Notes: generated by a model not told the origin, from the letters alone. 64,000 nucleotides of DNA from Vagococcus entomophilus (GCF_003987595.1 NZ_NGJZ01000002.1:558001-622000), one strand, 5' to 3'; shown: positions 7,372 through 16,212, numbered from the stretch's first letter. Numbers and translations are program-made.

Positions 7372-7809
7372 GTGAGTGATTTTTTAACCGTAACAGAAAT
7401 AGCTAATGAATTAGGTGTTACAACAAGAACAATAAGAAATTATATATCTGAAGGAAAATTGAAAGGCAGTAAAGTCGGTGGACAATGGAGATTTCTAAAA
7501 TCAGAATTGTATAAATTTGTAGGGGATATTGATAGTTTTGATACTCAAGAACTTATTAATACCATTGATAATGAATTTAGAGGGCTTTTAGTTATTAATA
7601 TTCCGATAATAACTTTAGAGAAGATGGATACATTAAAAGAGAAAATTATTAAACAATATAATAATGTCTATGAAGGTAGTGAAAGAAAATTATCATATCA
7701 ATTAAAATCTTCAAAAAATGCTCAAATTATTATTCAAGGAAATTATGACTATTTACTAAGTTTTGGTAATTGGATTTTTAAAAAAATTGAATTATATGAA
7801 CTAAATTAA
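7372..7809 (+). CDS. Excisionase/MerR-type helix-turn-helix regulator
   Basis: Residues 1-50 form a winged HTH of the excisionase class (LTVTEIANELGVTTRTIRNY, then EGKLKGSKVGGQWRFLKSEL). A ~90-residue C-terminal part of unknown fold follows, rich in beta-type segments (GLLVINIPI, NAQIIIQGNYDYLL) that might bind a ligand. GTG 7372 has GAGGAG at 7358-7363; the ATG at 7370 is followed at once by a stop. It lies 16 nt after the ABC gene and is probably its autoregulator through the inverted repeat near 5701-5726. Confidence 0.75.
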   Translation: MSDFLTVTEIANELGVTTRTIRNYISEGKLKGSKVGGQWRFLKSELYKFVGDIDSFDTQELINTIDNEFRGLLVINIPIITLEKMDTLKEKIIKQYNNVYEGSERKLSYQLKSSKNAQIIIQGNYDYLLSFGNWIFKKIELYELN

Positions 7810-7840
7810 GGTTTTTTTATTACCCATATAGATCTCTATT

Positions 7841-7947
7841 TTGATTCAAATTTGAAATCAGGATATAATAAAGAAGCGAAAACAAGGAGATTTGCTAGTA
7901 TATTTAGCACAAAGACCACTATCTGTGCAGATGTAGTGGCTTTTTTT
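7841..7947 (+). ncRNA. Candidate par/Fst-type antitoxin RNA (RNAII-like) with promoter and terminator
   Basis: TTGATT (7841-7846) and TATAAT (7864-7869) with a 17-bp spacer form a near-consensus promoter. About 40 nt after the predicted start comes a strong terminator (7912-7947: CCACTA-TCTG stem, loop TG, then T7). The product would be ~70 nt, the size of RNAII in the pAD1 par system. It converges on the Fst-like reading frame at 7977-8084. AGTATATTTAGCAC near its 5' half resembles ACATATATCTAGCCC at the 5' end of the toxin message, as expected for the direct repeats that let the two RNAs pair. Confidence 0.6.
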
Positions 7948-7976
7948 CACTAGTGCGAATTTGTTGGCACTATTCT

Positions 7977-8084
7977 TTATTTACCATCTTTATCGTCAAA
8001 CCAACATTAGAATAACTTTCTAGTTATACCTGAAATTACGGTTGTAAAAACAGTTATGGCGAATAAAAAAGATTTATTCAACAT
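7977..8084 (-). pseudogene. Fst-family type I toxin, interrupted by an internal stop
   Basis: From ATG 8084 the minus strand reads MLNKSFLFAITVFTTVISGI and then TRKLF, stop (TAA 8007-8009), and continues in frame CWFDDKDGK, stop. A hydrophobic helix followed by W-F-D-D-K-D-G-K is the hallmark of Fst/Ldr-type membrane toxins of Gram-positive type I systems. The TAA falls between helix and tail, where family members usually have two residues before the Trp. The toxin is therefore truncated to 25 residues, or inactive. The upstream ribosome-binding site is weak. Confidence 0.65.
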
Positions 8085-9126
8085 ATATCTAGCCCATTTC
8101 GAATTGAAATGGACTAAGTTCGATTAAATAATATGGCATAATCTTTTAAAATTATTCTAGGGTTGTTAAGACTTGCTCAAATCGTTTGGAAAGTTTCTAT
8201 AATGTTTTATACGAAACGAGCTTAGATACTTCTTTGAAAATATCGATAAAGTGTTATTTGAAGGATAAATTGATGAGGAAGAAATCCGTTTCTTAGAAGT
8301 ATATAAAGAATGGCAAAAAAATAATTAAAGAGCAGGGCACGAGAAGGTTTAGGCTTTCTTGTTTTTCTCTATAATGAGGCGTTAATCAATGATGGATAGA
8401 ACCATTGCCTGACTTTGGATAAGTGTAAACTAATTCAAGAATATCTTCAATTAGGGTAGCGCTCACTATTTTTTTCTTCTTGTCCTTATCGCTTTGATTT
8501 CGGTACTTTCTATATCTACTCATATTAAATAGAAAATAATAGAACCAATATAAATTTTTGTGATTGCTGCTTAAGCATTGATTACAAGGATTTATATTTT
8601 TTTTAGTTTAGCTGCATCGATAGAGTAAAATTTATTTAATTTAGAGATTAGTTGGAATTTTTTTGAATCTAAAATATGCATGTAGATATTCATCGTGTTT
8701 TTATCCTTTGTTGTCGCAGTTTGATTGTTTATAGCTATGTTATTGAGAAGTTGGTGAGGTAGTTTGTGAGAGAATATATTTTTGGAATTCTTTTTCATTG
8801 TGTGAAGGTTTAAAAAGTTTTGTTTGTAAAATGATGGAATATCAGTTTTTATGTTTGTATAAATATTTTAAACTTTATATAGTTAATTTTTTTATATAAA
8901 CAAAGGATTTCCCAGTTTTTTCTGATATAATAAGTTAAATTTAATAGAAGGGCTTTTTTATAATAAAATTTTTATTACTTTAAAAAATAAAATAATTAGA
9001 AGTTATTATGTGGTTATGAAAAAAAGTTGCTTAAAAAATTCTAAAGATAGTTTCTAGAATAGATCTGTCAAATAAGTTATATTAGCACTTTTGAAAAGAA
9101 AGCAAAATTTTATCGGAGGATGACAT
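8085..9126. other. Long AT-rich region with no convincing gene
   Basis: No frame here combines a start, a ribosome-binding site and a recognisable product. A short degenerate stretch near 8270-8330 reads DEEEIRFLEVYKEWQKNN before a stop and looks like the 3' end of a lost gene. A 68-codon minus-strand frame at 8592-8798 lacks a ribosome-binding site. No bacteriocin-like precursor was found next to the exporter. Confidence 0.4.
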
Positions 9127-10689
9127 ATGAAAATACACAAAAAAATACTTTTGGTTTTATTATTAACGCTTAGTTCGTTGGAATTGGTTTTTAATGTGAT
9201 AAGCTATTCTTTAATTTTTTATGTAATAGACCATAAACAACTCTCAATGGTTTTACCGTTTACGTTACTTGTAATTGTAGGCTATGCTTTTTTTCAAGTG
9301 GTCGAATACTATAAGGAGGTCACAATTAATCAGTACATAAAAGAAAAAATGGTTAACTTGAAGCGAAAGTTGCTCAATCATAAACTGGAAGAGTATACAT
9401 TATCCAACAAAAATATTGTAACAGATAATATTTCATTTTTTCAAAATGACCTATCTCTGTATGAAGAAAACTATTTGAGAGCTAAGCTTAAGGTTTATAG
9501 TGTATTAATCACGGCAGGGGTGACTTTTTGTTATTCACTCTTTAGTAATGTTGTTTTGACACTAATCTTTATGATTTTTGCAGCTATTCCACATCTGTTT
9601 TCGAATGTTTTGAAAAGTAAGATTTCAAAGTCTACCGATGGATGGACGGATAGTAACAAAAATTTCACCAAATCATTGACTGACTTTTTCCAAAATATTT
9701 GGACGATAAAAGTATACAATGTGAAGAAAAAACAGATTGATCGTATCAATTTGGACTCAATCCACACAGAAACTAAAAAAGTAAGCATGAAAAATAATAT
9801 CTCACTCTCACAATCTTTCCAAATGATTATAGGCTACACTTGTATGTTTACGCCGATAGGTATAGGAATTTATTTGACGATTAAGGGGAATCTCCCATTG
9901 GCTACTTTTGTTGCGATTCAATATTCTAGTTCTTGGATTATTAACAGCTTGATGGGAGCTTTTAAGTTAAGAAGTGTCATCCAATCCACTGCCCCAATTA
10001 GAAACGAGATTGAAGAAATAGTAACCTTCTCTGAAGAGGTAGAAACCCATTTTATAGAAGACAAAATCAATTGTATTGAATTTAAAGATGTTATTTATGA
10101 AGTGAATGATAAGACCATTTTTTCTGGCTTGAGTTTTACACTCAATACGGATGAAAAAATTTTGATCCAAGGTCCGTCTGGTTCGGGGAAGACAACGTTA
10201 CTACAGTTGGTTACAAAACAGATTAGGCCTAAGTCGGGTAGTATTTACATCAATAATACTGATTTATCCAAGATAAGCACCAAAGAGATTTTAAAAAGCT
10301 TTTCAATTATTCAGCAAACCCCTTCACTTTTTAATGAGTCAATTTTGCAAAATCTGACTTTAGGGAAAAGTTTTACAGATAGTCAAATTCAAAATGCTGT
10401 TGCTAAAGCAGGCTTAAATTCGGTAGTTGAAGAAAGAGGCTTGGATTACGTTGTGGGTGAGTCTGGTAAATTACTATCAGGAGGGGAAGCAAAAAGGGTG
10501 GAAATTGCACGAGCAATATTATTTGATCGCGACATCTTTATTATAGATGAAGCAATTTCATCTTTGGACGTTACACTAGGGACAGAGCTGCTTGAAAGGC
10601 TACTTGCTGAAAATAAATTGACAATAGATATTGAACATCATATTAATCCAGAAACAAGGGAAAAATACGATAAAGTGATCCAATTATAG
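9127..10689 (+). CDS. ABC exporter half-transporter (membrane domain fused to ATPase)
   Basis: A 520-residue fused half-transporter. The N-terminal membrane domain has about six segments to residue ~290. The ATPase has Walker A GPSGSGKTT, Q-loop IIQQTP, signature LSGGEAKRVEI, Walker B DIFIIDEAISSLD and H-loop EHH. The length is short for the MsbA class (about 570-600), as in several peptide or small-molecule exporters, and substrate cannot be assigned. ATG 9127 has GGAGGA 6 nt upstream. It has the same size and layout as the split exporter at 5794, so the two could be related copies or heterodimer partners. Confidence 0.8.
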   Translation: MKIHKKILLVLLLTLSSLELVFNVISYSLIFYVIDHKQLSMVLPFTLLVIVGYAFFQVVEYYKEVTINQYIKEKMVNLKRKLLNHKLEEYTLSNKNIVTDNISFFQNDLSLYEENYLRAKLKVYSVLITAGVTFCYSLFSNVVLTLIFMIFAAIPHLFSNVLKSKISKSTDGWTDSNKNFTKSLTDFFQNIWTIKVYNVKKKQIDRINLDSIHTETKKVSMKNNISLSQSFQMIIGYTCMFTPIGIGIYLTIKGNLPLATFVAIQYSSSWIINSLMGAFKLRSVIQSTAPIRNEIEEIVTFSEEVETHFIEDKINCIEFKDVIYEVNDKTIFSGLSFTLNTDEKILIQGPSGSGKTTLLQLVTKQIRPKSGSIYINNTDLSKISTKEILKSFSIIQQTPSLFNESILQNLTLGKSFTDSQIQNAVAKAGLNSVVEERGLDYVVGESGKLLSGGEAKRVEIARAILFDRDIFIIDEAISSLDVTLGTELLERLLAENKLTIDIEHHINPETREKYDKVIQL

Positions 10690-11080
10690 GTTTTAGTTTT
10701 AACAATAAAGAAAAATGAGAAGAGATAGATGTTGTAAGGTGAATAAAAGAAGAAAATCCCAATTGAGAAACGTTAAATGAGTGAATCAGTTGGGGCGGCA
10801 TCTTCATTTATTTGATGTGACAAGCAAAGTGCAACGAGAATGTGTGATGAAAAATCTTTTCATAAATAGATGGAAGGAACAAAGAAAGAGGAAAAATAGC
10901 TGGCGAAAAATAGAGAATAAGGAGGAAATTCATTGGGCTTAGTGAAGAAGAAAATAAATAAACCACAGAAAGAAACTCTTTCTGTGGTTTATTTGTGATA
11001 TATCGTTGCCTAACTAGCCTGATTTACAGAGCGCTATAAGCAAAAGTTTACTTGAAAAACTAGGGATAGTTTGATACACT
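10690..11080. other. Intergenic region before siderophore operon
   Basis: No convincing gene. It contains a terminator hairpin at 10960-10990. A TTG-started 21-codon frame at 10933 has a good AGGAGG but overlaps that hairpin and is not supported. Confidence 0.5.
10960..10990 (+). terminator. Intrinsic terminator
   Basis: AAACCACAGAAAGA pairs perfectly with TCTTTCTGTGGTTT around an AAC loop. It separates the upstream exporter from the Fur-controlled operon. Confidence 0.7.
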
Positions 11081-11117
11081 TTTATAAATGATAATGAGAT
11101 TCATTATCATTTATAAA
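11081..11117 (+). promoter_or_regulatory. Fur box of the siderophore uptake operon
   Basis: TTTATAAATGATAATGA, spacer GAT, TCATTATCATTTATAAA: a perfect 17-bp inverted repeat whose core TGATAATGA/TCATTATCA matches the classical Fur site. It sits 14 bp before the GTG start of the binding protein, so Fur with iron would block transcription start or elongation. Confidence 0.9.
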
Positions 11118-11131
11118 AAGGAGGGGAAATT

Positions 11132-12097
11132 GTGAAAAAAAATGTTTTGTTATGTGGTGCCTTACTGATTAGTTTGTTGCTTGTGGGCTGTGAGAGTAAA
11201 AAAGAAGGTAGTGCAACAGCGAGTCAATCAAGTAATAGTGATACAAGTGTGGCGGCCAAGAAACAATCAATCACCTATTTAAATAAAGACTATCAAGTGA
11301 ATATTCCTACAAAGAAAATTGTGACAGCGAGTATTGAAGCAATGGAAGATGCAGCGGCACTCGGAGTGAAGCCATTAGGTGCTGTGACTGTTGGAGGAGA
11401 AATCCCTCATTATTTGTCTTCTGCTTTGGGGTCAGAGATTGTGAATGTGGGAGATAAATTTGGACCTAATGTAGAAGTAATGACTTCGTTGCAGCCAGAT
11501 GTCATTTTAGGTTCAACAAAATTTGATGAGAGTGTAACGAAGAATCTAGAAAAAATTGCACCAACGATTAATGTATCTCATCAATCCAGTACATGGAAAG
11601 AGAACCTAAGCTTACTAGGCAAGCTTTCTGGTAAAGAAGAAAAGGCTCAGAGCTTAGTTTCAGATTATGAAAAAGAACTGATGAAAACTAAAAAAACTCA
11701 TGCAGCTATTTCGGATCTATCTGTTGTCATTTTACGCGTCCGTGGGGGAGAGCTGTGTTTGTACGGAAGTCAGGTTTATTATAATCCGATGCTATATGAT
11801 GAATTAGGATTTAAAAAACCTGAGACAATCGACAAAGTCAAGGGACAAGAAACGATTTCGATAGAGCAATTTGCTAAAATTAATCCAGATATTGTCTTTG
11901 TTCAGTTTGCTGCAGATGAAAATAAGGGCCACGAAAGCTTTATTAAAGAATTAAAAGCGAATCCTATCTGGAAAAGTATGACAGCCACAAAGAAAAACAA
12001 GGTTTATTTTGATGTTGTGGATGGTGGCTATCAAGGAGGAACATATTTGAGCAAAGCAAAAATGTTAGAGCAACTTAATAAAAAAGTCTTGAAATAA
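11132..12097 (+). CDS. Iron-siderophore ABC transporter substrate-binding lipoprotein
   Basis: A signal peptide ends in the lipobox LLLVGC, so the mature protein is a lipoprotein on the outer face of the membrane. The body is a class III (FhuD/CeuE-type) binding protein: GVKPLGAVTVG, then LQPDVILGSTKFDESV, and late NPDIVFVQFA. It delivers Fe-siderophore to the two permeases encoded next. GTG 11132 is preceded by AGGAGGGG. It is the first gene of a five-gene operon directly under a Fur box. The exact siderophore cannot be read, but the esterase in the operon favours an ester-linked (enterobactin/bacillibactin-like) or catecholate compound. Confidence 0.9.
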   Translation: MKKNVLLCGALLISLLLVGCESKKEGSATASQSSNSDTSVAAKKQSITYLNKDYQVNIPTKKIVTASIEAMEDAAALGVKPLGAVTVGGEIPHYLSSALGSEIVNVGDKFGPNVEVMTSLQPDVILGSTKFDESVTKNLEKIAPTINVSHQSSTWKENLSLLGKLSGKEEKAQSLVSDYEKELMKTKKTHAAISDLSVVILRVRGGELCLYGSQVYYNPMLYDELGFKKPETIDKVKGQETISIEQFAKINPDIVFVQFAADENKGHESFIKELKANPIWKSMTATKKNKVYFDVVDGGYQGGTYLSKAKMLEQLNKKVLK

Positions 12098-12111
12098 AAG
12101 GAGAAATCGAC

Positions 12112-13113
12112 ATGATCCGTTTCAATAAAGTGGTGGGCGTGTCTCTATTACTTTTCGTAACAATCTTATCGTTTTCGCTGCTTTCACTACAGTTTAATCT
12201 TGATTTTACGATGGTTAAATTTTACGATACGGTAAGCCACTATGATTCCAACAACCAAGAACATGTGTTGCTTATGTCACGTTTTGCACGTATTCTAGTT
12301 GCTCTTTTAGTAGGAGCAAGTTTGAGTTTGAGTGGTCTTTTGATGCAATTACAGTATCAAAATGATTTAGCCGATCCTTCCTTAATGGGAATTTCGGAGG
12401 GGTCCGCTTTGGCTATTTCTTTGATGATGATATTCCGACCAGAAGCTAGTATGTTAGAAAAAATCTGCTTGTCTTTAGTAGGGTCTGTGTTAACCTCGAC
12501 TTTATTATCGTTTATTTCTAAAAAATTAATCAATAATCAAAATCGTTTAGGTTTACCTCTTTTAGGCATTGTCTTGAGTATGTTGCTAAGCAGTGCGACG
12601 ACTTTTATAGTGTCTTATTTCAATATAGCACAGTCAGTATCAGCCTGGTATGCAAGCCGCTTGTACCGCGTGTCTTTAGTAGATGTGTGGTATTTTCTGC
12701 CTTTTCTTATAATGGGTATTTTTTTTCTGTTGATACTAAGAAAAGAACTGAATATCTTTGCTTTTGGGCAAGATATCACAACGGTTATTGGAATGAATCG
12801 AAAAATGGTGAGTTTACTCTTATCAGGATTGGTGGTTCTATTTACGGGAGTGAGTGTTGCTGTGGTGGGAAGGCTCGCATTTATCGGTTTGGTTGTGCCA
12901 CACATTTCTAAGTTGCTTATTGGAAAAAAATATTCGGATAATATTTTGCTCGTCCCAATGCTGGGGGCCTCCTTAGTGCTTGTGAGTGACTATCTATCAC
13001 GGCTAGTAAATGCTCCTTTTGAAACGCCGATTAGTGTGGTCATCGCGATGATTGGTGTACCTCTATTTTTATATCTCATAAGAAAGGGGAATACATTTAG
13101 TTATGATACGTAA
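12112..13113 (+). CDS. FecCD-family siderophore permease subunit 1
   Basis: A 333-residue multi-spanning protein of the FecCD/BtuC family, with the conserved cytoplasmic-gate segment RLAFIGLVVPHISKLLIG and GASLSLSGLLMQ near the start. It should pair with the next gene to form the translocation channel for Fe-siderophore. ATG 12112 follows GGAG, 14 nt after the lipoprotein gene. Its 3' end overlaps the next gene by 11 bp, which fits translational coupling. Confidence 0.9.
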   Translation: MIRFNKVVGVSLLLFVTILSFSLLSLQFNLDFTMVKFYDTVSHYDSNNQEHVLLMSRFARILVALLVGASLSLSGLLMQLQYQNDLADPSLMGISEGSALAISLMMIFRPEASMLEKICLSLVGSVLTSTLLSFISKKLINNQNRLGLPLLGIVLSMLLSSATTFIVSYFNIAQSVSAWYASRLYRVSLVDVWYFLPFLIMGIFFLLILRKELNIFAFGQDITTVIGMNRKMVSLLLSGLVVLFTGVSVAVVGRLAFIGLVVPHISKLLIGKKYSDNILLVPMLGASLVLVSDYLSRLVNAPFETPISVVIAMIGVPLFLYLIRKGNTFSYDT

Positions 13114-14125
13114 TTATCAAGCCTTACTTTTATCTATCGGGATGTTCATCGTCTTGTTTTTTGTTGCGCTAAAAGTCGGGACGATTTCAATGAGTATATC
13201 TGAATTATTCAATCTTTTATTCTTTCAGAAAGGAACCAAAGAAGCTAGCTTGATTTTGTTTGCCTTTCGTTTGCCAAGGGTACTGAGTGCTTGCTTAGTA
13301 GGGATTTGTTTGTCCGTTAGTGGAGATATTCTGCAGAAAATTACAAGAAATACCATTGCCGATTCGGGTATTTTGGGTGTGAGTTCTGGTGTGGCGTTTG
13401 GTGCGGTATTTTACTTTTTTTTGTTAGGCAATTATCAGACATCGTTAAGCGCTTTTCAGTCTATCTCCTTAATGTCTTTTGGTTTAATCGGTGCTTTTTC
13501 CGCTTTGAGCCTAAATCTGATTTTATCGATAAGTCATCGGAAACTCAGTATGTTTCGCTTTATTTTAAATGGTATTGGGATTGGCTCAGGTTTTTCTGCT
13601 CTGGTCACATTTTTTTCTTTAAAAATTAATGCGGATGATTATTCGCGAGTGAACACATGGTTGCAAGGTTCCATTAGCCAGGTGAATTGGGAAAAAGTAG
13701 TGGATATGGGGGCATGGGTGCTGCCTAGTTTGACGCTTCTCTTTATTTTTTATCCTAAGTTAAGCTTACTACGTTTTTCTGATACTCATTTGGAAACAAT
13801 TGGTTTTTCAACCACTTTTTGGCGTGTATTCTTTATTGTACTGGCTGCGATATTCATTTGTGCGAGTGTGCTAACTGCAGGAACCATCGGATTTGTAGGG
13901 CTGCTTGTTCCTGCATTGACTCGTTTGATGTTTTTTAAAAAGCAACAGAAAGGGTATCTTTATGGGCTTTGTTTTAACGGAATGACGCTACTTCTTTTCT
14001 GTGATCTCTGTTCAAAAATGCTTTTTACACCAAACGAATTGCCTTTAAATGCGATGATGGGCTTACTTGGCATTCCGTATCTTTTTTATTTATTTCTTGG
14101 TCAGAGAAAGGAGCAACAGAAATGA
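13103..14125 (+). CDS. FecCD-family siderophore permease subunit 2
   Basis: A 340-residue FecCD-type permease with LPRVLSACLVGICLSVSGDI and GTIGFVGLLVPALTRLMF, the counterpart of the motif in the first permease. The starting ATG 13103 lies inside the first permease gene and the 3' end overlaps the esterase start by 4 bp, so all three are translationally coupled. Together with the ATPase at 14862 they complete the importer. Confidence 0.9.
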   Translation: MIRNYQALLLSIGMFIVLFFVALKVGTISMSISELFNLLFFQKGTKEASLILFAFRLPRVLSACLVGICLSVSGDILQKITRNTIADSGILGVSSGVAFGAVFYFFLLGNYQTSLSAFQSISLMSFGLIGAFSALSLNLILSISHRKLSMFRFILNGIGIGSGFSALVTFFSLKINADDYSRVNTWLQGSISQVNWEKVVDMGAWVLPSLTLLFIFYPKLSLLRFSDTHLETIGFSTTFWRVFFIVLAAIFICASVLTAGTIGFVGLLVPALTRLMFFKKQQKGYLYGLCFNGMTLLLFCDLCSKMLFTPNELPLNAMMGLLGIPYLFYLFLGQRKEQQK

Positions 14126-14865
14126 GAACAGAAATGAGAACAGTTAAAATAAAAGAGCGGTATCTAGATATCTATGCGCCAAAAATAATAGAAAAAGACG
14201 TTCCAATCAATCTTTTGTACGTTTTGGATGGAGATGCTTTTGCGAATATGATTGGTGAAGTAGTGAAACTTCAAACGAGAAACACACCAAAAACAGGTGT
14301 TTCTCCAATCCTAGTGGTCGGTTTGTCCTACCACGGGGAGACTTCATTTTCAAGAGAACGACGCTTTCAAGATTATACGCCTAAAAAAGTCAATCCTGTA
14401 GCAGAAAATGATCCCAGAAAAGATTTTCCTCAAGGGGGAAATCTTGATTCTTTTTTGGAATCAATCAAGCAAGCGCATCAGTTTATCCTAAGTGAGTATA
14501 CGATCAACCCAGAAAAAGTTGGGTTTTTTGGTCATTCGCTAGGAGGACTTTGTGTTTTGGAAACGTACTTGAGAGAAACTTTGCCATTTGTTACAGATTA
14601 TATAGCCGTTAGTCCTTCTCTATGGTGGGATCAAGAAATGTTTTTCAAGCGACTAGCCCTTGCCCCAATGATTGCTAAAAAAAATGTTCATCTTTCTGTC
14701 GGTTCGTTGGAAGGAGACATGGTTCCTCTAGCTAAGCGAGCAAAAGAGGAGTTGCTACTTTCTCAAATGACGAAAAAACTCAACTTTTACGTGGCACAAG
14801 ATGAGAATCATATGTCGGTCGTGACGCAAACTATAAGTCGAAATCTAAGGTGGTTTTGTCAGTGA
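14122..14865 (+). CDS. Siderophore-type esterase (IroE/Fes-like alpha/beta hydrolase)
   Basis: A 247-residue esterase-D/Fes-type hydrolase without signal peptide. The nucleophile elbow is GHSLGG (Ser139), with LLYVLDGDAF near the N-terminus and a late DENHMS that supplies the catalytic His. Enzymes of this family in siderophore operons cleave ester bonds of the imported ferric siderophore to release iron in the cytoplasm. It lies between permease and ATPase genes with 4-bp overlaps on both sides, so the link to iron uptake is strong, although the substrate is inferred. Confidence 0.85.
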   Translation: MRTEMRTVKIKERYLDIYAPKIIEKDVPINLLYVLDGDAFANMIGEVVKLQTRNTPKTGVSPILVVGLSYHGETSFSRERRFQDYTPKKVNPVAENDPRKDFPQGGNLDSFLESIKQAHQFILSEYTINPEKVGFFGHSLGGLCVLETYLRETLPFVTDYIAVSPSLWWDQEMFFKRLALAPMIAKKNVHLSVGSLEGDMVPLAKRAKEELLLSQMTKKLNFYVAQDENHMSVVTQTISRNLRWFCQ

Positions 14866-15656
14866 AAGAGACCCAAAGCTTAATAATTGAAAAGTTAAGC
14901 CTATCTTATCACCAAAAAAAAATTATTGAACAATTAGATTTAGCTTTTATAAAAGGAAAAATTTCTGTTATTATCGGAGCAAATGGTTGTGGAAAATCTA
15001 CTTTATTAAAAGGGATTAGTCGGATATTAAAAAAAGATGCGGGTGTTGTATATCTTGAAAATACAGATATGGCACAATTGTCCAATCGAACAATTGCTAC
15101 AAAGTTGGCGTATCTGCCGCAAAGTGCTAGTGCGCCTGAGGATGCAACTGTGAGAGACATCGTCGAGCTAGGGCGCTATCCGTATCGCAAGATGCTCAAA
15201 AAAATTTCTCTGGAGGAAAACAAACTAGTTGATGATATTTTGATGCAAACGAATTTACTTGAATTAGCAGAAGAAAAAATGCAAAACTTATCTGGTGGAC
15301 AAAAACAACGTGTTTGGATTGGCATGGCGTTGGCACAGAAAACCAATATTATTTTACTTGATGAGCCTACAACGTATCTTGACTTAGGTCATCAAATTGA
15401 CATTTTAAATTTATTAAAAAAGTTAAACCAAAACAATAAGTTAACAATTGTTATGGTTCTCCATGATTTAAATTTAGCAGCGCGTTTTTCCGATTTTATG
15501 ATTGGAATGAAAGAGGGGCGAATCATACAACAAGGGACGCCTTTTGAAATCATGACGCCTAAAGTATTAGAAGAATTATTTTCTATCAAAGCCACAATAG
15601 GAACAGATCCTGTGGCTAACAAGCCTATTTGTCTCCATTTTGACAGCATTGAGTAG
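14862..15656 (+). CDS. Siderophore ABC transporter ATPase (FecE/FhuC-type)
   Basis: A complete ABC ATPase: Walker A GANGCGKST, Q-loop LPQSA, signature LSGGQKQRVWIG, Walker B IILLDEPTTYLD and H-loop VLHDLN. It powers the two FecCD permeases. The frame is open from 14850, but GTG 14862 is preferred: AAGGTGG at 14847-14853 gives 8-nt spacing, and the GTG overlaps the esterase stop in a GTGA coupling. It is the last gene of the operon; a terminator lies at 15805-15837. Confidence 0.9.
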   Translation: MKETQSLIIEKLSLSYHQKKIIEQLDLAFIKGKISVIIGANGCGKSTLLKGISRILKKDAGVVYLENTDMAQLSNRTIATKLAYLPQSASAPEDATVRDIVELGRYPYRKMLKKISLEENKLVDDILMQTNLLELAEEKMQNLSGGQKQRVWIGMALAQKTNIILLDEPTTYLDLGHQIDILNLLKKLNQNNKLTIVMVLHDLNLAARFSDFMIGMKEGRIIQQGTPFEIMTPKVLEELFSIKATIGTDPVANKPICLHFDSIE

Positions 15657-15804
15657 GAAAATTGTTATTTGGAAAAAACGGTTGTGGCAAAAATATGTAT
15701 TTCTGAGTAATAAGTAAGCATTCACGGGAGTTTCTCTTCCAATTTTTGCTGATTTCCATTTATTTCGAAGCAGTGTTTTTTAATCAATCCTGTATTTAGA
15801 TAGT

Positions 15805-15837
15805 AAGAGCCTAGAACATCGTTGTTCTAGGCTCTTT
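15805..15837 (+). terminator. Intrinsic terminator of the siderophore operon region
   Basis: AAGAGCCTAGAACA pairs with TGTTCTAGGCTCTT and is followed by T residues. Confidence 0.7.
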
Positions 15838-16138
15838 TCATGATACGCTGTTGGACGATAAACTAGCGATTGAGGCAATTCGTATATAGACGGAGTCCAT
15901 AGTATCAAATAAAAAATAGAAACGGATGCAATTTGATAAAAATACCTACGCCAAATTTTTAGGCGCTCTTTTTATAATAGTAATGTGGCGGATGCTATAA
16001 ACAAATGATGAGGCGTGTAATTTTTTGTCCCGACTCTGCGTTTGAATAGGTTAGAAAATGGGAAGTAGTAGACTTTGAAATGCTCACAAAGCTTGTTTTA
16101 AATGAGTCTTTTATTTAGCGATGACTAAAACACGAATA

Positions 16139-16187
16139 AAAAAATCCGTTAGCCTTTACATTGCGCAAAGACTGACGGACTTTTTTC
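16139..16187 (-). terminator. Intrinsic terminator, probably bidirectional, after the MFS gene
   Basis: AAAATCCGTTAG and CTGACGGACTTTTTT form an imperfect stem with A/T tracts on both sides. It lies just past the MFS stop at 16213. Confidence 0.5.
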
Positions 16188-16212
16188 TGTTCAACTCAAG
16201 TGGCACCTATGC

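Larger units (their letters stand above)
15657..16212. other. Intergenic region with two terminators
   Basis: No gene seen. It holds a strong hairpin at 15805-15837 and a second, imperfect one at 16139-16187 that probably serves the minus-strand MFS gene. Confidence 0.5.

Noticed and set aside
7894-7940. Possible 14-codon peptide (from TTG after AAGGAG) inside the antitoxin-like RNA
   Set aside because: The frame runs into the terminator stem and the spacing is poor. The RNA is better explained as a non-coding par-type antitoxin.
8592-8798. 68-codon minus-strand frame in the long AT-rich gap
   Set aside because: No ribosome-binding site precedes its ATG, the composition is that of random AT-rich DNA, and no family was recognised.
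10933-10998. TTG-started 21-codon frame with a good AGGAGG
   Set aside because: It runs through the terminator hairpin at 10960-10990, uses a rare start and has no recognisable product.
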